Positions 1-11,023 are shown, counted from the stretch's first letter. The stretch is DNA of 64,000 nt from Bufo bufo (GCF_905171765.1 NC_053390.1:164960166-165024165), one strand, 5' to 3'. Translations and numbers: made by a program. The notes: generated by a model not told the origin, from the letters alone.

Positions 1-600
1 CAATGAACGCTCACCAGATGATTGATTGTCTCTGTTCAACCATCACCCAGCTTCTATCTAATGTGTATGGCCACCATAAAGAGGTTGGGCCATCTCACAC
101 ATCAGTGACATATGAAATCAATGTCCAATGGGTGCGGGTCCCACCTCCATCTCTCGAACAGCACAGCCACCCCATTCAAAGTGCTGGCTTTGCTATTTCC
201 GGAACTGCCATAGAGGTGAATGTAGAGGTGGCTGCGCTTGCGTGGTGCTCTCTCTATTCACTTCTATAGGATTCTGGAAACAACCGAGTGCACTTGCTTG
301 TTCCTGTGCCAGTCTACCAGGGGTACTCGGGAACATCTGATGGGCAAGGGAGTGGGGTGGCAATCACCTTCTGCTCAGATATTGATGAGCTATCCTGAGG
401 ATAGGCCATTAGTATTAAAATCCTGGAACACTCCTTTAAGTGGTCGACAGGGTATCCCACAGGGTGGTTGTCGTGCAGCAGAAGGTAAAAGTCATGCAAA
501 AAGAGGCGATTAACCATCACATCTACTAAGTTCACCCATCAAACACTCTCTTACATGGACATGAGCCTTTGTTTAGATGTAGAGAGATGCCCGATGCTAC
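1..600. other. Unassigned flank, old repeat remnant
   Basis: No coding region is supported here. The stretch around 375-470 (ATTGATGAGCTATCCTGAGG and following bases) resembles the arms of the inverted-repeat element at 37426-37853 and the TTAA element at 32643-32967, so it is probably a decayed copy of that family. The remainder is unrecognised. Confidence 0.4.
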
Positions 601-606
601 GCATTA

Positions 607-818
607 GGCTACTTTCACACCTCCAGTGTGAAACTCCGGCATGGCCGTGACGGCAGACAAGCGGCGTGCAGCGGTTTGTGTCCGGTCGGTTTTCCGCTTG
701 TCTGCCAGAATGCGTATGGATCTCGGCTGGACCCCATTAAGTAGACCAGCGGACATTCCGTCTACATCTGGCAGCGGAACAACCTGCCAGAATTCAAACT
801 GGAGATGTGAAAGTAGCC
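607..818. repeat. Foldback MITE, TTA target duplication (PIF/Harbinger-like)
   Basis: The ends are inverted copies of GGCTACTTTCACAC and lie between TTA duplications (604-606 and 819-821). The same ends occur at 42026-42422, 52468-52959 and 57779-58262. The three-base TWA duplication suits PIF/Harbinger-type mobilisation; that assignment is inference. No coding capacity. Confidence 0.75.
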
Positions 819-1170
819 TTAGGGCTCATGCACATGAACATATATATTTTTTTCCCGTTCCGTTTTTTTTTACAGGCTCGTATGCGGAAACATTAATTTC
901 ATTGGGTCCGCAAAAAAGCCTGAAATGACTCCATGTGCATTGTGTGGCCATATGTCCGCATGTACCGTAGGTACCGCAAAAAAATGCAACCACATTATTT
1001 TAGTTTTTTTTTCTTCCCTCCACCCAAAAGATTTCAGTTTGTTTTTCAATTGAGTTGTACAGTTTTTAGGTCACATTAAAGGTGGAAAAAGTTCTAAAAT
1101 GATTTATCTTTGTCTCATTTTTTTTTTTACAGCACTGAAACCTGACATTTTAACCAGGGTGTGTAGACTT

Positions 1171-1171
1171 T

Positions 1172-1249
<78 letters not shown>
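1171..1249. repeat. (TA)n microsatellite
   Basis: About 78 bases of uninterrupted alternating TA. Open frames across it are artefacts (Tyr-Ile repeats). Confidence 0.98.
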
Positions 1250-1253
<4 letters not shown>

Positions 1254-1337
1254 CACATGGCTATTATTTTTAATGCATGCTGTATATGAATTCTTTTACA
1301 GGACTTTGGACAATATGGCATCACGGTGGACTTCTGA

Positions 1338-1452
1338 AAACACTGCATAATAGCCAAATCAGTGTTGTGCCTGGACCAGCGCATGCACGGTGTGATGAAC
1401 GACCTGCTCAGTATTTGTGACGAGGGAGAAAGAGGGAGAGAGTTCCTGTAAG
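1338..1452 (+). other. Exon-like open segment, unidentified
   Basis: A frame open from 1338 reads into DQRMHGVMNDLLSICDEGER and ends at a good splice-donor match (GTAAGTAC starting at 1453). The composition looks protein-like and does not resemble the surrounding repeats. The nearest convincing acceptor (TTTTACAG ending about 1301) is separated from this frame by an in-frame TGA at 1335, so a real exon would need a weaker acceptor such as CAAATCAG near 1361. I do not recognise the protein. It may be an exon of a gene upstream of APC, an old transposase fragment, or chance. Confidence 0.2.
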
Positions 1453-1524
1453 TACTTGTTTCATGAGATAAAAAACTGAGACTGCATTTAGTTCATTCAC
1501 TTCATACAGGCCTCATGGACAAAC

Positions 1525-1985
1525 ATAGTAACATAGTTTATAAGGCTGAAGAAAGACACATCCATCCAGTTCAGCCGGTTATCCTGCAAGATGATTTAGA
1601 TGAAGGCCAAAAGGTAGAAGCCAATTTTTCTCATTTTAGAGGAAAAATTCCTTCCCGACTCCAATCAGGCAATCAGACTAACTCCCTGGATCAACGACCC
1701 CTCTCTAGTAGCTATAGCCTGTAATATTATTACCCTCCAGAAATACATCCAGGCCCCTCTTGAACTCTTTTAGTGAACTCACCACCTCCTCAGGCAGAGA
1801 GTTCCATAGTCTCACTGCTGTTACCGTAAAGAATCCTCTTCTATGTTTGTGTACAAACCTTCTTTCCTCCAGACGCAGAGGATGTCCCCTCGTCACAGTC
1901 CTGGGGATAAATAGATGATGGGAGAGATTTCTGTACGGCCCCCTGATATATGTATACATAGTTGTTAGATCTCCCCTCAGTCGTC
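1525..1985 (-). mobile_element. LINE 3' fragment (end of ORF2-like protein)
   Basis: On the minus strand an 84-codon frame (1705-1959) contains RRGFFTVTAVRLWNSLPEEV followed by an FKRGLDVFL-type segment. This is the conserved tail seen after the reverse transcriptase in many non-LTR retrotransposons (general pattern RxWNxLPxxVV...FKxxLD). No upstream RT domain remains, so this is a 5'-truncated copy. Clade (CR1, RTE or other) not determined. Confidence 0.6.
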
Positions 1986-2119
1986 TTTTTTCTAAAGATA
2001 ATTGATTGTTTTAAGAGCAGCATAGTTGTCACTGGTAAGGGATTTAAACTATGAGCCCGCTGTAGTCTTTGTTAGGGGCTAGTAGCCAAACAGTATAATA
2101 TTTGTGTAGTTTGGGCTAA

Positions 2120-2505
2120 GGGTCCATTCACATGTCCGTAATTTGAGTCCGCATTCGTTCCGCAATTTGCGGACCCATTCACTTTCAATGGGGCTGTAAC
2201 GGATGCGAATCCGCATTTGCGGGATCCGCATCCGTTTTTTTTCAGGATCTGCAATTCCGTTCCTGAAAAAAATAAAACATGTCCTATTCTTGTCCGCAAT
2301 TGCGGACAAGAAAAGGCATTTTCTATTATAGTGTCTGTAATGTGCGGTCCGCAAACATGTCCTATTCTTGTCCACAATTGCGGACCAGAAAAGGCATTTT
2401 CTATTATAGTGTCTGTAATGTGCGGTCCGCAAATTGCGGATCGCACATTGCAGGTGTCCGTGTTTTGTGGATCCGCAAAACACTTACGGACGTGTGAATG
2501 GACCC
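2120..2505. repeat. Foldback MITE with TAA duplication, 'GGGTCCATTCAC' family
   Basis: Inverted ends GGGTCCATTCAC / GTGAATGGACCC lie between TAA duplications (2117-2119 and 2506-2508). The interior consists of palindromic blocks built on TTGCGGAC/GTCCGCAA, and one block of about 70 bp containing TCCTATTCTTGTCC is tandemly duplicated (about 2277-2430). Copies with the same ends are at 24344-24577, 30283-30464 and 49509-49768. Frames crossing it on either strand are non-functional. Confidence 0.8.
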
Positions 2506-2596
2506 TAATAGTAGAGTGGACCAATCCCCATAATACTGATGATGCCGAAGTGCTCACCACGCTTGGCTTACCTTAGAGAGTAGAGTGGACGGTGTA

Positions 2597-3965
2597 CAAT
2601 GCGTTTGGAAAGACTTCAGACCCTTTCACTTTTTTCACGTTTTGTTATGTTGCAGCCTTGTGCTAAAATATAAAAACATTTCAGTTTTTCTCCATCGTTC
2701 TGCACTCAGTACCCCATATTAATAGTGAAAACAGAATGTTCAAAATCTTTGCTAATTTATTGAAAAGGAAAAACTAAAATATCGCACTGACATAAGTATT
2801 CAGACCCTTACTCAGGACTTAGCTAAAGCACCATTTGGCTGCAATTAGAGCCTCCAGTTTTCTTGGGTATGATGCCACAAGGTTTTCACACTTGGATTTG
2901 GGGATTTTCTGCAATTCCTCTCTGCAGAAGGAGGCCACTGTGCTCTTGGAAACTTTCAGTACAACAGAATTTTTTTGTACCCTTTTCCAGATCAGTACCT
3001 CCTAGCGTTGAGCGATTATACCCATGTCCGTGATATAGCGCGGTATTGAGAAACGACAACATCACTGTTTCCTAATAGTGTTCAGTGAAATTATAGGAGC
3101 AGTCGCATGTGTGCTGACCGATTCTAAAACGTCCATGTCCGGCCGCCTGAATACATTATATATTAGTTCCCGCAGCGGCCGCACCCTCCTCGCTCCTGTT
3201 TCTCCATGAACCTGTCCACCGAAACAGCCACGCACACGAGCCAGGCGTCCAACGTCAGCCACCAGTGAGAGGTGGAAACAGCGAGCCCGTCTCTCTCAGG
3301 GAGTTCACATGTCCTGGCCTGCAATTGTCCATAGCGGGAGAAGTGTGACAACGGAGCGGGATGTAAAAGATAGTACTCGGTACCGATGAATAAAGGCTGT
3401 ACTCTTCCTGTCTAGATCCGCTCAGGCTCATCAGCAGCCCATGCACATGGTACTTGATATCTACACAATAGCAGGAGATACGGAATATACCTGTCATGGT
3501 TCCCATCCGTATAAGCCCCATACAGTATGATGTTTCCCTGTTGCCTCTATATAGGAGCAACAAGTAGACAGTACTCTATACTGTATGGGGCAACAAGGAG
3601 ACATTATACCGGTGGGGGGGGGGGGGGGGGGGGGGGGTAAAAATTGTATGTCACCTTGGCCCCAGCCAGCCCATACAGTAGAATATCACCATGTGGCCCC
3701 CATTCAGTATAATGTCTCCTTGTGTGATGGGTATTTATCATGATATATATCATTATCGTGATAAATGTCTTAATATTGTTATAGTGGGAATGTTTTTGAT
3801 ATTGTCCAACCTTAGTACCTCCACACAATCCTGTCTCCGAGCTCTATAGGCAGTTCTTTGCTCTTCATGGCTTGGTTTTTGCTCTGATATGCATTGACAG
3901 TTGTGAGACCTTATATAGACGGGTGTGTTTTTCCAAACCATGTCCAATCAATTTAATGTACCACA
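2597..3965 (-). pseudogene. Tc1/mariner remnant, interrupted by a hAT-like element
   Basis: The left terminus (GTTTGGAAAGACTTCAGACC) and the following sequence look like an SB-like Tc1 family. The minus strand of 2820-2990 decodes to transposase-like fragments with stops. The same element resumes at 3822 after an 812-bp insertion and fades near 3965. The catalytic region is missing, so the copy is dead. Right boundary approximate. Confidence 0.6.
3002..3813. mobile_element. Non-autonomous hAT-like element inserted in Tc1 remnant
   Basis: The insertion is bounded by an exact 8-bp duplication AGTACCTC (2994-3001 and 3814-3821), the length typical of hAT elements. The ends are imperfect inverted repeats (CTAGCGTTGAGCGATTAT against AAGGTTGGACAATATC). 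The interior has a 25-base poly-G run (3613-3637) and a GATATATATCATTATCGTGA patch. No transposase is present. Confidence 0.7.
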
Positions 3966-4729
3966 ATAATATTTTGGTTAGTTAACCATGGCAGGCCTGG
4001 GAACCTTTAGCAAGCCCCCGGCTGTCATGGTAACCAATCGGTGCCCTGCAATTTCACTGAGGGGGCTCCAATCGGAAGGCAGAGGAGCCCCTTCCCTCTG
4101 CCTAACGCCACAGATGCCATGATTGCTATTGACCACAGCATCTGAGGGGTTAAATGACTGGGTTCGGCATAATTGCGGCCGGGGTGCCTGCTATAATATA
4201 CAACCGGCAACAGCCAGGTATGGAGGAAGATCAGCGCAGCAGCCCGCTTCATACATTCCCTCAGCCACAATGATGTACAGGGACGTCACCGGTGGGTGGT
4301 GCTATCAGTGATACCATTCAGATTGACCCTGATAAATGTCAGATTGTGGTTAATCCATCTTTTCACAAAGCCATTTGGTCAATAAAACCCTTTTTGCATT
4401 TATCAATCAGTGTACCCTTCCCTCTTTATTCCCACATAATTCTAATGATTAAAAACCGCTGCTTTAATGTACTAACTCTGCTATCAGTCTGGGATATGGT
4501 TGGTGCATACAACCTATTTATCCCTATAGCGCTGTCCTATACAGTAGTGTACTTTACTCCTATGTTAAAGACTTGCAGCAGGTGATGGATTAAAACTGGC
4601 CCCCAACATGTTTGGCCAGATCCCTGTGGTCTTCGGGGGTTTAGGACAATGAATAGTGTATACTGTATAATATCAGACATCTGTACAGTTGACTGTGATC
4701 AGGGCATTGAGATAGAGATATATTATATA
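3966..4729. other. Unassigned intergenic sequence
   Basis: No coding region, clear repeat ends or tandem structure were recognised. The short open frames here have no recognisable composition. Confidence 0.4.
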
Positions 4730-4731
4730 TA

Positions 4732-6294
4732 CAGGGAGTGCAGAATTATTAGGCAAGTTGTATTTTTGAGGATTAGTTTTATTATTGAACAACAACCATG
4801 TTCTCAATGAACCCAAAAAACTCATTAATATCAAAGCTGAATATTTTTGGAAGTAGTTTTTAGTTTGTTTTTAGTTTTAGCTATTTTAGGGGGATATCTG
4901 TGTGTGCAGGTGACTATTACTGTGCATAATTATTAGGCAGCGTAACAAAAAACAAATATATACCCATTTCAATTATTTATTTTTACCAGTGAAAGCAATA
5001 TAACATCTCAACATTCACAAATATACATTTCTGACATTCAAAAACAAAACACAAACAAATCAGTGACCAATATAGCCACCTTTCTTTGCAAGGACACTCA
5101 AAAGCCTGCCATCCATGGATTCTGTCAGTGTTTTCATCTGTTCACCATCAACATTGCGTGCAGCAGCAACCACAGCCTCCCAGACACTGTTCAGAGAGGT
5201 GTACTGTTTTCCCTCCTTGTAAATCTCACATTTGATGATGGACCACAGGTTCTCAATGGGGTTCAGATCAGGTGAACAAGGAGGCCTTGTCATTAGATTT
5301 TCTTCTTTTATACCCTTTCTTGCCAGCCACGCTGTGGAGTACTTGGACGCGTGTGATGGAGCATTGTCCTGCATGAAAATCATGTTTTTCTTGAAGGATG
5401 CAGACTTCTTCCTGTACCACTGCTTGAAGAAGGTGTCTTCCAGAAACTGGCAGTAGGACTGGGAGTTGAGCTTGACTCCATCCTCAACCCGAAAAGGCCC
5501 CACAAGCTCAGCTTTGATGATACCAGCCCAAACCAGTACTCCACCTCCACCTTGCTGGCGTCTGAGTCGGACTGGAGCTCTCTGCCCTTTACCAATCCAG
5601 CCACGGGCCCATCCATCTGGCCCATCAAGACTCACTCTCATTTCATCAGTCAATAAAACCTTAGAAAAATCAGTCTTGAGATATTTCTTGGCCCAGTCTT
5701 GACGTTTCAGCTTGTGTGTCTTGTTCAGTGGTGGTCGTCTTTCAGCCTGCCTTACCTTGGCCATGTCTCTGAGTATTGCACACCTTGTGCTTTTGGGCAC
5801 TCCAGTGATGTTGCAGCTCTGAAATATGGCCAAACTGGTGGCAAGTGGCATCTTGGCAGCTGCACGCTTGACTTTTCTCAGTTCATGGGCAGTTATTTTG
5901 CGCCTTAGTTTTTCCACACGCTTCTTGCGACCCTGTTGACTATTTTGAATGAAACGCTTGATTGTTCGATGATCACGCTTCAGAAGCTTTGCAATTTTAA
6001 GAGTGCTGCATCCCTCTGCAAGATATCTCACTATTTTTGACTTTTCTGAGCCTGTCAAGTCCTTCTTTTGACCCATTTTGCCAAAGGAAAGGAAGTTGCC
6101 TAATAATTATGCACACCTAATATAGGGTGTTGATGTCATTAGACCACACCCCTTCTCATTACAGAGATGCACATCACCTAATATGCTTAATTGGTAGTAG
6201 GCTTTCGAGCCTATACAGCTTGGAGTAAGACAACATGCATAAAGAGGATGATGTGGTCAAAATACTCATTTGCCTAATAATTCTGCACGCAGTG
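4732..6294 (-). mobile_element. Complete Tc1/mariner transposon (DD37E type)
   Basis: A 1,563-bp element sits between TA dinucleotides (4730-4731 and 6295-6296). The outer inverted repeats share GTGCAGAATTATTAGGCAA. A second, inner repeat unit (GTGCATAATTATTAGGC at about 4922 and its complement at about 6098-6114) gives each arm two transposase-binding-like sites about 190 bp apart, the IR/DR layout known for Sleeping Beauty-type elements. The transposase gene between the arms is uninterrupted, so this copy looks young and possibly mobile. The high identity of both ends supports a recent insertion. Confidence 0.92.
5060..6076 (-). CDS. Tc1/mariner transposase, intact, DD37E triad
   Basis: A 338-codon uninterrupted frame of full family length (Tc1 transposases are usually about 340 residues). 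Residues about 8-46 form the first helix-turn-helix (GCSTLKIAKLLKRDHRTIKR). GRKKR at 49-53 sits where the GRPR-like hook is expected, and a basic second DNA-binding region runs to about 110. The DDE catalytic domain has Asp144 in LLTDEMRVSLDG, Asp237 in FMQDNAPSHAS and Glu275 in PDLNPIENLW. 37 residues separate the second Asp from Glu, against 34 in classic Tc1, which as I recall defines a separate DD37E ('TRT') lineage. The glycine-rich QQGGGGVLVW block is present. It would cut and paste DNA into TA sites. No frameshift or stop is seen; only an assay would show activity. Confidence 0.93.
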   Translation of the reverse strand: MGQKKDLTGSEKSKIVRYLAEGCSTLKIAKLLKRDHRTIKRFIQNSQQGRKKRVEKLRRKITAHELRKVKRAAAKMPLATSLAIFQSCNITGVPKSTRCAILRDMAKVRQAERRPPLNKTHKLKRQDWAKKYLKTDFSKVLLTDEMRVSLDGPDGWARGWIGKGQRAPVRLRRQQGGGGVLVWAGIIKAELVGPFRVEDGVKLNSQSYCQFLEDTFFKQWYRKKSASFKKNMIFMQDNAPSHASKYSTAWLARKGIKEENLMTRPPCSPDLNPIENLWSIIKCEIYKEGKQYTSLNSVWEAVVAAARNVDGEQMKTLTESMDGRLLSVLAKKGGYIGH

Positions 6295-6296
6295 TA

Positions 6297-6869
6297 TAGG
6301 GCTGGGCGATATGGCCTAAAATCTATATCGCAATATAATTTGAAGCATGTGCGATATAACAATATATCGCGATATATTATTTTCTTCTGTATGTATACAA
6401 ATTACATGGCCATCATCATCCATGTCCCCCAGCTAGCGCCATCAGCCCCATGCCATTGCCATTTGCCATCATCCATGTCCCCTAGCCACAGCCATCAGCC
6501 CCATGCCATTGCCATTTGCCATCATCCATGTCCCCTAGCCACAGCCATCAGCCCCATGCCATTGCCATTTGCCATCATCATGTCCCCCAGACAGCGCCAT
6601 CCGCCCCATGCCATTGCCACCATCATCATGTCCCCCAGCCAGCGCCATGCCTGTATAGTGTCCCCAAAAATAATGTCCCCTCTTATGTTCCTGTAATAGA
6701 AATGCCCCTACAGTACCTCCAGCATTAATATCTCCTATTTTACTGCAGGTAAAAATGACACTATAGTGCCCGTAGTAGTAATGCCCATGTACAAAAAAAT
6801 CCAGCTATAGTGCCCCAGGATTAAAATGCACCCCAGTGCATCCAGTAATGCCCCATATAGTGCCCTCAT
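6297..6869. repeat. hAT-like left terminus plus 'ATGCCCC' minisatellite-like region
   Basis: GGGCTGGGCGATATGGCC at about 6300 followed by ATATCGCGATATA resembles one end of a hAT-type element, but I could not find the matching right end. From about 6420 to 6650 a unit of about 54 bp (CATGTCCCCTAGCCACAGCC...) is repeated three to four times. The degenerate sequence with repeated ATGCCCC phrases continues after the L1 insertion at 16062-16400, showing that the L1 landed inside this older repeat. Confidence 0.5.
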
Positions 6870-7342
6870 AAAAAAATGGCCTGGTAGGGGCGTGGCCTAG
6901 CAGCTCATGGAGAAGAATGCGTGAGCGCCGAGCTTCGCCACCGAGCCGCAACATTAGGGGCCTTGAGCCTACAACACCAACCCCCCCACATGGGTAAGAA
7001 ACTGCGCTGCAGGGAGGTATGGGACTGCGAGGCGGCAGACCCTCTGGCAACGCAGGAGCATCCAGATCCAATAATCATGGCTGTAGAGACCAGCCAGCCT
7101 CTAGCCTCTCCACCGCCGCACTGGACATGGGCCCAGCTGGAAAATCACGCACCCAAGATGGCGCCTGCACGTGGCGGACCGCCGATAGCGGGGAGGCCCC
7201 CCCCTCCCTCAGGTCAGTGCCCAGCGAAGTCATGCTGACCATCCTCCCCCCGGCTCTCTCTCCCTGCAGAAGGGTACCCCCCGGGTGAGAACCAAGCAGT
7301 GGAATTGCCCCCTGCCCCCCTCGCCTCTGGACCTTGACGCTG

Positions 7343-7640
7343 TGTTCAGACCTGAGCGTACGGGATGGAGCGCTCTGTATGCGCGATTTTATGCGCGTTT
7401 ACAGACGCGGCTCCGGAACAAGCGAACGCCCATTGTCGCGCTTTCCCGTCAGTCTATGTACGGGAACGCGCAACAAGACGCCCCAAAGAAGCTCCTGTAC
7501 TTCTTGGGGCGTCGGGCGTTTTACAGCGCAATCGTATGCGCTGTGAAGCGCTCAGGTGAGAACCATTCCCATAGGGAAACATTGGTTCTTGCCTGTTGAG
7601 CGTTTTACAGCGCGTAGGAACGCGCTGTAAAACGCTCAGG
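7343..7640. repeat. Foldback repeat in the L1 leader
   Basis: TCAGACCTGAGCGT at the left and ACGCTCAGGTCTGGACTCAG at the right form inverted ends around GC-rich palindromic blocks (CGTTTTACAGCGC / GCGCTGTAAAACG). It resembles the other foldback MITEs here and probably inserted into the L1 leader. Exact ends uncertain. Confidence 0.5.
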
Positions 7641-7686
7641 TCTGGACTCAGCCTGAGGATTACATAGGGGCTACCCTCTCCATGCA

Positions 7687-8311
7687 GTGGTATCCTACCC
7701 CTACACACTCCCCATATACCTACAGCGGTCCCCCCCCCCCCCCCCCCCCCCTATGGACTGGGCTTCCATGTTCTCCCAGCTGCCCAATAAAGGGGACTTC
7801 CAGGCTCTGGTTACAGAGGTCACCGCAACATGCCGCTCTGAAATTTCCACGGTTCGACGCGACCTACACTCTATTGCCACCCGGGTGGAGACCCTAGAGA
7901 AAGAACACAAAGGTACACGGTCCTGTGTCTCTCAACTCCACACCTCAGTGTCCTCACAGGTTGCGGGGCTCCGCGAGCTTCAGCATCATATAGAGGATTT
8001 AGACCATCGTGGGAGGAGGAACAATATCAGAATCCATAGCGTCCCAGAGCCCCTAGGGGAGGAGGACATACAAGGAATCCTGGACGCGCTCTTCAACAAA
8101 ATTATGGGGGACCCCCCCCCCGTCTCATACCACTAAGCTGGACAGGGCTCATAGAGCTCTCCGACCCAAAGGGTCCACCCCCCAACCCAGAGACTTTATT
8201 CGCTGCGTCCATGACTTCACCCAGAAAGAAGCAATCATGACGAAAATCAGGGACTCCCGATTTATGGATTTCCAGGGGGCCCGGGTCCAGCTTTTCCAGG
8301 ACTTGTCGTAG
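7687..8311 (+). pseudogene. L1 ORF1-like protein, frameshifted at a poly-C tract
   Basis: The frame opens after a C-run and reads through a heptad-like helical region (about residues 35-100) into DLDHRGRRNNIRIHSVPEP, the hallmark at the start of the L1 ORF1p RRM domain. A poly-C tract at about 8109-8120 shifts the frame. In the next frame the match continues with RAHRALRPKG and KIRDSRFMDFQGARVQLFQD to TAG at 8309-8311. In the L1 family this protein trimerises through its coiled coil and coats the LINE RNA. The shift, and variable C-tract length, break it here. Confidence 0.8.
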
Positions 8312-9190
8312 ATCACGCTGCAGAAACGTCTCCACCTTCGCCCCCCCTACTGGACACCCTGAGGGACCATCGGATCATATACCGCCGGGGTTCCCCTTCT
8401 CCTTAAACACCAGGATGAATGGCCGCACAGTGGCCTTACGCTCCTACACTGACCTCGGCCCATTCTGTGCCGCGCAGTACCTGACCTCTGTGATTGGGAG
8501 ATCACCAGGACATGCCTTTCCGCCCCACTTGCTTGGTAGGCAATGGGAGGCCACAAGAGACGTCGACTGCCCTCGCCAAAAGTGAGGTCTACTGACTCTG
8601 GAGGAGCGTCTCCTTTACCTAGATTGGCGTACCTGGAAGAACAACTCCCCATCGCTGATGGACTTGTTGGCGTACCTGGTATTCTCTTTTTGCCTTTTTC
8701 GGGGACTTCCCTGTTATAGCCCACTCAAGGCCTAGAAAGATATGGTGGCGTAGTCGCCGCCTGTTGGCCACGACTGTTTTTAATTTTTCTGTTCTTGACC
8801 TTCTGGTTCTGCTCATGCCCTCTTGGGACATGACTGGTTCGGTCCCCAGACAGTGGGATTCAGTGAGTCCGCCCTGCTGGCTATTGGTCTGGTGGGGTCG
8901 GTCCCTTTTCAGACTTTATTTTTCTTAGTCTGTTTATTCTATGGATATTGTTTGTTTATTTCTGTGCAGTCTTGTGGTGTCTGTGTCTTCCCCTGCTCCT
9001 CCCTACTGTTTCACATCCTCCCGCTCCCATCCCCCTCCTCCCTGTCTTTCTCTTGCTCCCACTCTCTTTTACTCCACAGAGAGCAGCCTGGAAGAAGCCC
9101 CCCCCCCCCCCGAGTGGCCATCTTCCGCTCTTCTGCTGATCTGCTGATACCTTCATAGCTGGTAAGACACCTTGCTACTCTACTCTACCT
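8312..9190 (+). pseudogene. L1 inter-ORF and ORF2 lead-in, decayed
   Basis: Downstream of ORF1, partial frames from about 8340 to 8800 still read as an L1 ORF1 C-terminal-like region with many stops. From 8820 to 9160 the sequence is pyrimidine-rich with a second C-run (about 9099-9111). No intact frame. Treated as part of the LINE. Confidence 0.5.
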
Positions 9191-9194
9191 CAAT

Positions 9195-9895
9195 GGTTAG
9201 GTGTCAGCTTGAACGTAAAGGAAATGGGCTCTAATGCCAAGAGGCTTTTGGTACTCTGGGAGCTCCGCAACCTAAGGGCAGATGTGGCCTTTCTTCAGGA
9301 GACCCACTTCGACCAGACCTGATCCTTTGGTTTTGCCAAGCATTACTTCCCACACACCTTCCTAGCTAACCACAGTCGTCGAAAGGCAGGTGTTGCCATA
9401 TTGTTGTCGGCCTCCTGTCCCATTTCAATATCCTCCTCCCACAGGAAACCCCGCTGGCCGCTACGTCATCCTGGAAGGGTCTCCCCATCGTACTCTGTAA
9501 TCTGTATGCCCCCAACACCTCCCAGCCTCGTTTGTGCGTCGGGTCATATGCAGGCTCCAAGGCCTGCCTCTAGCCGCGTGAATCCTAGATGGGGATTTCA
9601 ACATGCTTTTCTCCGAGAACGCGAACTGGTTGTTCCTCCTCTCTACGCCCGCGCCCTCTACCCAGTGCCGCCTGGCTATGGAGGGTGGACAACCCTTGGG
9701 TAGAATGTTTACCTTCCATTTCAACCCCCCCCCCCATAAATTACACACCTGGATGGACAACTTTTTTGGCAATGCTCTGACTTTGAAGATGATATGTGAT
9801 GTTTCCATTGGATTTATCTCCTGGTCAGATCACGCCCCTTTCACCCTCACCCTTTCTTCTCAACCTACACCACAACACCCCTGTCATTAGCGCTA
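9195..9895 (+). pseudogene. L1 ORF2 endonuclease domain, decayed
   Basis: Scattered over three frames are the landmarks of the APE-type endonuclease of L1 ORF2: VAFLQETHFD (about 9277-9310, the catalytic-glutamate motif), a cytosolic 'LYAPN' block (about 9501-9515), GDFN (about 9591-9602) and SDHAPFTLTL near 9825-9855, which carries the terminal histidine. In active elements this domain nicks target DNA to prime reverse transcription. Several frameshifts and stops separate the motifs, so it cannot function. Confidence 0.75.
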
Positions 9896-9908
9896 AAATG
9901 ATTCCCTT

Positions 9909-10540
9909 TTGAAATCACCGTCCTTCCGTGCGGATATTGAGGGGTACATCCGAATGTTCTTTAGTGAAAACACTGGCTCAGTTTCGTCCCAGGCTTTGCT
10001 CTGGGAAGCCCATAAAGCGGTAGTACAGGGCCAAGGTATTGCACTGGCCTCGCGACTTAAAAAAAAAAACAGAACACTCCGGGTTCGGGAACTCCCGGCA
10101 CAAATTACTTCGCTACAGTCCCGATTTAAGCCGAGCCTTTCCCTTCTCCGGGAACTAGTGGAGACCTGCGCGAAACTAAACGATGCCTCCATGCATACTG
10201 TGGAACGCATGCTGCTTTACTCCAAGCAGCGATATTACGAGAAGAGAAATAGAGCCCCCACTATCTTGGCCCGTCAGTTACGAGATGCTGCCTCCAAGCG
10301 TGCTCCTCAGGTGGTAAAAGACACAGCTGGATGCCCCCAATACCACCCTGACGTGATTGCTCGATGCTTTCGTGATTACTACTCCAAACTGTATAATCTC
10401 GCTGATAAACACTCGCACACACCCCCACTGTCCCGCATTCGGAATTACCTATCTTCTTGTAAATTGCCCAAGCTCTCCCCGGAGGCGGTCGTCTCTTTGA
10501 ATAGCCCCATATCAGCCGAGGAACTAATGGACGTGATTAA
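9909..10540 (+). pseudogene. L1 ORF2 segment between endonuclease and RT
   Basis: A long open stretch encodes a basic, helical linker (for example RYYEKRNRAPTILARQLRDA) ending ISAEELMDVIK, just before the RT domain, where L1 ORF2 proteins typically read '...I..AI..L...KSPGPDG'. The protein reading stops at the MITE inserted at 10541 and resumes at 11027 with LGKSLGPDGFMDLYYKMF. The match on both sides of the insertion confirms the interruption. Confidence 0.75.
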
Positions 10541-11023
10541 GGTCCCTTTCACACGAACGAGTTTTCCGCGCGGGTGCAATGCGTGACGTGAACGCATAGC
10601 ACCCGCACTGAATCCTGACCCATTCATTTCAATGGGTCTGTGTACATGAGCGTTGTTTTTCACGCATCAGTTCTGCGTTGCGTGAAAATCGCAGCATGTT
10701 CTATATTCAGCGTTTTTCACGCAGCCCAGGCCCCATAGAAGTGAATGGGGCTGCGTGAAAAACGCATTGCATCCGCAAGCAAGTGCAGGTGCGATGCGTT
10801 TTCCACTGATGGTTGCTAAGAGATGTTGTTTGTAAACATTCCGTTTTTTATCACACGCGTGAAAAACGCATCAAAACGCATTGCACCCGCGCGGAAAAAA
10901 CTGAACAACTAAACGCAATCGCAGACAAAACTGACTGAACTTGCTTGCAAAATAGTGCGAGTTTCACTGAACGCACTCTGAACGCATCCAGCTCCAATCT
11001 GCAACGCCCGTGTGAAACCAGCC
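10541..11023. repeat. PIF-like foldback MITE inside L1 ORF2
   Basis: Bounded by TAA duplications (10538-10540 and 11024-11026). The ends GGTCCCTTTCACACG / GTGTGAAACCAGCC form imperfect inverted repeats. The interior holds palindromic GCGTGAAAAACGC blocks. The same family as the 935-bp element at 31076-32010 and the decayed copy at 54690-55155. Confidence 0.8.

Noticed and set aside
1099..1350. ORFs through TA, CA and poly-G/poly-C tracts (also 21884-22281, 24770-25090, 43112-43530)
   Set aside because: Stop-free simple repeats, with no domain or splice context.
2072..2576. ORFs of 119-162 codons on both strands in the MITE at 2120-2505
   Set aside because: Cys/Arg-rich reading of palindromic repeat present in all family copies; no conserved start or stop.
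7285..7599. 104-codon ORF in the L1 leader
   Set aside because: Lies in a foldback repeat; no match to L1 ORF1 and no ATG context.
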